Source: Actinomycetota bacterium (GTDB lineage Bacteria > Actinomycetota > Actinomycetes > Streptosporangiales > Streptosporangiaceae). From it: 37,432 nucleotides of DNA. Within the stretch, counting starts at the first letter, position 1. Every line of letters begins with the position of its first letter. The DNA is taken from positions 1 to 37,432 of the forward strand of contig DAHVDE010000097.1 in assembly GCA_027313705.1 (NCBI GenBank). Reading direction: 5' to 3'. A program made the position numbers and the translations under genes. The notes below the pieces were generated by a model. The model did no database searches. It saw only the letters and a program-made list of their open reading frames with translations, and was not told where the DNA came from. Positions 34,897 through 37,432 of this stretch are shown here, in pieces.

Positions 34897-35301
34897 TCAG
34901 ATGCGGCGAGCCGTACCCGGCTCCACCACCCGGTTGAGCAGGAAGACAACAGCCTCACGGGCATCTTCCGCTGGCTTCGCGCGCACTGGCGATTCAGCAG
35001 GAGCTGCGTGCTCAGGTGCGCCCGGCTCGCTGGCGGCGCCGTTACCGGCCGCACTCGCCCGCGGCGGCCATTCGCCGCTGGCGAGAATGCCGTGCACGAA
35101 TAACCTGGCGACGAGTTCAGTCCGATTGCGCGCATTAAAATTGCGCAGCATCTTGGCCAGATGCGCGGCGACGGTGTGCGGGCTGAGGAACAGGCTGCCT
35201 GCGATCTGCTCGGTCGACAACCCTTCGGCCAGCAACCCCGCGATTGCTAGTTCCCGGTCGGTCAGCGGCCGGCGGTACGGTATCGAGGGCTGTCTTCGCA
35301 T
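34897..35301 (-). CDS. Stand-alone LuxR-type HTH protein
   Basis: The protein is 134 aa. Residues about 12-70 form a GerE/LuxR helix-turn-helix (PLTDRELAIAGLLAEGLSTEQIAGSLFLSPHTVAAHLAKML). The rest is Ala/Pro/Glu-rich, ending in a short helix. No receiver, PAS or LuxI-type sensing domain is present, so activity must be set by expression level or a partner. GGAGG ten bases before ATG 35301 decides the start over the in-frame 35340. It lies upstream of tex in the same direction, with about 107 bases between, and might be cotranscribed. Confidence 0.85.
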   Translation of the reverse strand: MRRQPSIPYRRPLTDRELAIAGLLAEGLSTEQIAGSLFLSPHTVAAHLAKMLRNFNARNRTELVARLFVHGILASGEWPPRASAAGNGAASEPGAPEHAAPAESPVRAKPAEDAREAVVFLLNRVVEPGTARRI

Positions 35302-35340
35302 CAATAGCGATCCTCCGGACACGTGGCTGTACCTAGGCAA

Positions 35341-35817
35341 GAGTCTGCTCCCGTACGTTCTAGTTGTCTATGCCATCCCCAAGACATGATGCGCAGTGAG
35401 AACACCCGCTTACCTTGATCAAATATCTGGATGGCCATGTCTGGACTCTCGCCGGAAAGCCGGCCATTGCTGATTTGCTACCTGGCTATCGCGGCCGGCT
35501 TCCTTTGCCGAGCGGACTGACGTCGGCAAGCCAGCGGACTCGGCGATCACCGGGACCGGGCGGGCACCTCATCCCTCGCCAGCCGCCTCCCCCCAGCCGA
35601 CAAGGCCGCCATCGCCCACATCATCGACGGCCTCCTCGCCAACCACCGCATCCGCGCTGCCCTCGACCAAGCCCGCTAACCCCGCCCCAGGGCAGGCAAG
35701 ATCATTCAGGAATGCAATGGTCTGCCGGAGAAAGACAACGGCCGGGAAAAGGGCAAAACGGGCGGCGAGAACGAATCTGGCGAGGCGGCGCAAGGGCGGC
35801 CAGAGGGACAGCGGAGG
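35341..35817. other. Gene-poor stretch with a possible gene remnant
   Basis: No complete gene is convincing in this 477-base stretch. On the + strand a frame at about 35532-35681 reads GDHRDRAG, then LASRLPPADKAAIAHIIDGLLANHR and ends IRAALDQAR at TAA 35679-35681. That looks like the C-terminal tail of a small HTH or antitoxin-type protein without its front part. Nothing in the rest shows coding bias. Confidence 0.4.
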
Positions 35818-36366
35818 CTACCCTGCCGGATCAGCATCGGGCGGTTCCAGACCGCGGGCGAGCCGGTCCGCGCGCTTCAGCGCATCGGGCAAGCGGAACT
35901 GCCCGGCCATGTTGCGCACCAGGTGCGCCGCGTCGGCGGCTGTCATTCCAGCGGCGGTGACGTAGAGCGGCCGGGAGGACTGCCCCCGGATTACCGTGGC
36001 GGCATGCGTCGCGGTCCTGAAGGCGGTCTTGGCCACGCCGATGACGGGGACGCCGTACTCGGCGAAGACATGGGCGCCCAGGCCGGGCCTGCCGGCGGGA
36101 TCCAGGTCAACGTAGCCGTCAACCACGATCAGCGCGAGATCGCCAGCCACCGGGATGACCGCCCGCAGCGGCGGCAGCTCACGCAAGTAAAGCTCCCCAG
36201 GCCGATATGGCGCCAACGCCGGGACGATCGCGGTCCGGCTGGAGGTGATCACGGAGAAGCGCCGGTCGCATGCGGCGACCATCGCCGCCCGCGCCGTGAC
36301 CTCGTCCAGGTAGTGCACGTCGACAGCGACGTGCAGGCCCGCGGCACCTGACGGTCGTTCGGTCAC
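35818..36366 (-). CDS. nfi: Endonuclease V family protein
   Basis: The 182-aa protein matches endonuclease V, which nicks DNA or RNA next to deoxyinosine or inosine. Visible are the first catalytic Asp in VAVDVHY, the Glu in YRPGELYLRELPPL, the second Asp in IVVDGYVDLDP, and GLGAHVFAEYGVPVIGVAKTAF. It is shorter than E. coli Nfi (about 220 aa), mainly at the N-terminus, so it may be one of the compact actinobacterial forms whose activity is less studied. Translation would start at GTG 36366. It stands alone: different spacing and no overlap with the YwqK gene upstream. Confidence 0.85.
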   Translation of the reverse strand: MTERPSGAAGLHVAVDVHYLDEVTARAAMVAACDRRFSVITSSRTAIVPALAPYRPGELYLRELPPLRAVIPVAGDLALIVVDGYVDLDPAGRPGLGAHVFAEYGVPVIGVAKTAFRTATHAATVIRGQSSRPLYVTAAGMTAADAAHLVRNMAGQFRLPDALKRADRLARGLEPPDADPAG

Positions 36367-36428
36367 GATCGGAGCCTGTCACGCGGCGGGGCGGGCGGAG
36401 CCGAAACCCAGGGCCAGGCTGCGGCTCG

Positions 36429-36857
36429 TCAGGTCACCTCTGGCCACCGCTTTTGCGCCCGGTATCGCTTAAGCCGTGCGAAGCTTGGCCCGTCCGGATC
36501 TATCACCCATGCCTCGGTCTCGCGCCCGGCGTCATCCCACCTGGTCCGGCGAACGAGGATGCCGTACTCGTAGACCTCCTCCAAGACCTTGACCTGATCC
36601 TCGGTGTACTCGCGGGAGAACCCGTGCAGCGCGTTCTCCCGGTACCACGACTCAGACTTCAGCCTCCCCGAGGGGTACCAGTCCCGCCCCACGCCTTCCT
36701 GCAAGCCATCGCGATAACTGACCTCGGAGAGCCACTTCCCCGGGACCTCCTCATAGGAAACCCCGGTAAATGCTTCGCCCTTATAGGTGTAAAACAACTC
36801 TCCGTCGTAGTCCAGCTCCGACGCTGGCACCCTGAGCTGACCCGCCTCCGGGCTCAT
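36429..36857 (-). CDS. YwqK-like immunity/antitoxin protein
   Basis: The protein is 142 aa from ATG 36857 (MSPEAGQLRVPASELDYDG). It carries MORN-like repeats typical of the YwqK antitoxin family: GEAFTGVSYEE, YRDGLQEGVGRDWYPSGRLKSESWYRENALHGFSREY. The start codon overlaps the original stop of the upstream deaminase frame (ATGA, 36854-36857), the usual tight toxin-immunity coupling. A longer start at 36932 would run through the deaminase CxxC region in another frame and is rejected. It should bind and neutralise the deaminase toxin. It is intact even though the toxin is interrupted. Confidence 0.82.
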   Translation of the reverse strand: MSPEAGQLRVPASELDYDGELFYTYKGEAFTGVSYEEVPGKWLSEVSYRDGLQEGVGRDWYPSGRLKSESWYRENALHGFSREYTEDQVKVLEEVYEYGILVRRTRWDDAGRETEAWVIDPDGPSFARLKRYRAQKRWPEVT

Positions 36858-37432
36858 GGAATGTAGTCCGTAGCACCGCCGACTATCCGCGCACAGTTCT
36901 GGCACATCAAGATTTGCTCCAATGCTCGTCATCTCTGCAGCCTGACGCTGTACAAGAGGAAGTCGCTGAGCTGAGAGCCCGGCCTGGCGAACAGGCCCTG
37001 GTTAAGCGCATTGACCTCGCTATGCGCGCCGGGAACGCCCTTGAGATAAGCCCCAGGGCCTTCGAAATTATCCAGATTCGCCTGCAGTTCCGGAGCCAAA
37101 GGATCAGGAATGCCAGTGTTCTGCCCGAAGAATATATCCCCAGTCTTCGTGTCGAGCGCCCCAGTAAGAACGGGGCCACGTACCTTATTCGACTCCGATG
37201 CAATTACCTGGGCCGCGCGGTCGTTGACCGCCGACACCAACCCGGCACCCTGGTCTGCTTTTGGGGCAGCACGCGAACCCGACACCCAAAACGGACACGC
37301 AGCCGGTTCGCCCAGGCGTTCACCTGCGGAAACAAGGCCGCCGGCCCGGACGTGATCATGGGCCGCAGAAGCGAAAGCCCAGACGCGAGTTTCGGCCGCG
37401 GAGCCCGTTGCCGCGGACGCGATCCCGGCCGG
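36854..37432 (-). pseudogene. YwqJ-type deaminase toxin, 3' end, interrupted by an in-frame TGA
   Basis: The frame is open from the right edge of the window. It reads VRGPVLTGALDTKTGDIFFGQN, GAYLKGVPGAHSEVNALNQGLF and LSDFLLYSVRLQR, then TGA at 36929-36931, then in the same frame RALEQILMCQNCARIVGG to the stop at 36854. HSE is the H-x-E zinc/proton motif and CQNC the second zinc motif of the YwqJ deaminase family, found at the C-terminus of secreted polymorphic toxins that deaminate nucleotides or nucleic acids. The real 3' end is confirmed by the ATGA overlap with the immunity gene. As written, the protein ends before the CxxC and should be inactive unless the TGA is a sequencing error or is read through. 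The delivery part lies beyond the window. Confidence 0.8.

Noticed and set aside
1-37432. CRISPR arrays, tRNA or rRNA genes
   Set aside because: No evenly spaced palindromic repeats with unique spacers, no tRNA-like cloverleaf with a conserved T-loop and no rRNA signature were noticed on either strand; this is by eye only.

Overview
The window is chromosomal DNA of a high-GC actinomycete. The evidence is strong GC bias at third codon positions, frequent GTG and TTG starts, a WhiB-family protein, the actinobacterial SAM_MT (DUF574) methyltransferase family, and XRE, LuxR and radical-SAM genes of actinobacterial type. A streptosporangial or streptomycete-like host is my guess and is not proven. 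No rRNA, tRNA or CRISPR array was seen.

Left part (1-17.2 kb), ordinary chromosome. A GC-rich tandem repeat lies behind an NAD-dependent epimerase. A compact minus-strand operon (5198 to 1178) encodes an oxyanion-uptake system, probably for molybdate or tungstate: binding lipoprotein, permease, ATPase and an XRE regulator with its own binding-protein-like domain. A perfect dyad sits at its promoter end. Divergent from it is a DUF929-VKOR-DUF929 cassette, which looks like an extracytoplasmic disulfide-forming pathway. Next come a single-chain double ABC exporter, a convergent MFS exporter, and a three-gene molybdenum hydroxylase operon (form II CoxL-like, then S and M). The Mo importer and the Mo enzyme are a plausible functional match.

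Middle part (17.69-26.77 kb), a decayed integrative island. An SAM_MT gene is cut in two. Its C-terminal half lies at 17193-17687 and its N-terminal half at 26766-27128, on the same strand and in the correct order, and the two halves abut at one point of the protein. The roughly 9.1 kb between them holds an IS256 remnant, an XRE/TPR regulator coupled to an ASCH-domain gene, a phased array of operator-like half-sites, and a run of a 206-aa unknown, a zinc-ribbon HTH protein, a 77-aa protein and a radical SAM/SPASM-like enzyme. After these come a WhiB protein and a large serine recombinase at the right edge. The recombinase has four lesions: its catalytic Ser is Gly, it has a nonsense codon, an ISAs1 element with a 10-bp target duplication sits inside it, and it carries a frameshift. 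The island is therefore probably stranded. It has no replication or transfer genes.

Right part (27.2-37.4 kb). This holds a Fic protein with a built-in inhibitory motif, a winged-helix (HTH_42/AlkZ-like) protein, an unusual fusion of a peptidase S51/GAT1-like domain to a cysteinyl-tRNA-synthetase-like tail, an Old Yellow Enzyme, the Tex RNA-binding protein, a stand-alone LuxR-type HTH protein, and a short endonuclease V. At the window edge is a YwqJ-type deaminase toxin / YwqK immunity pair. The toxin frame carries one in-frame TGA just before its zinc-binding CxxC motif.
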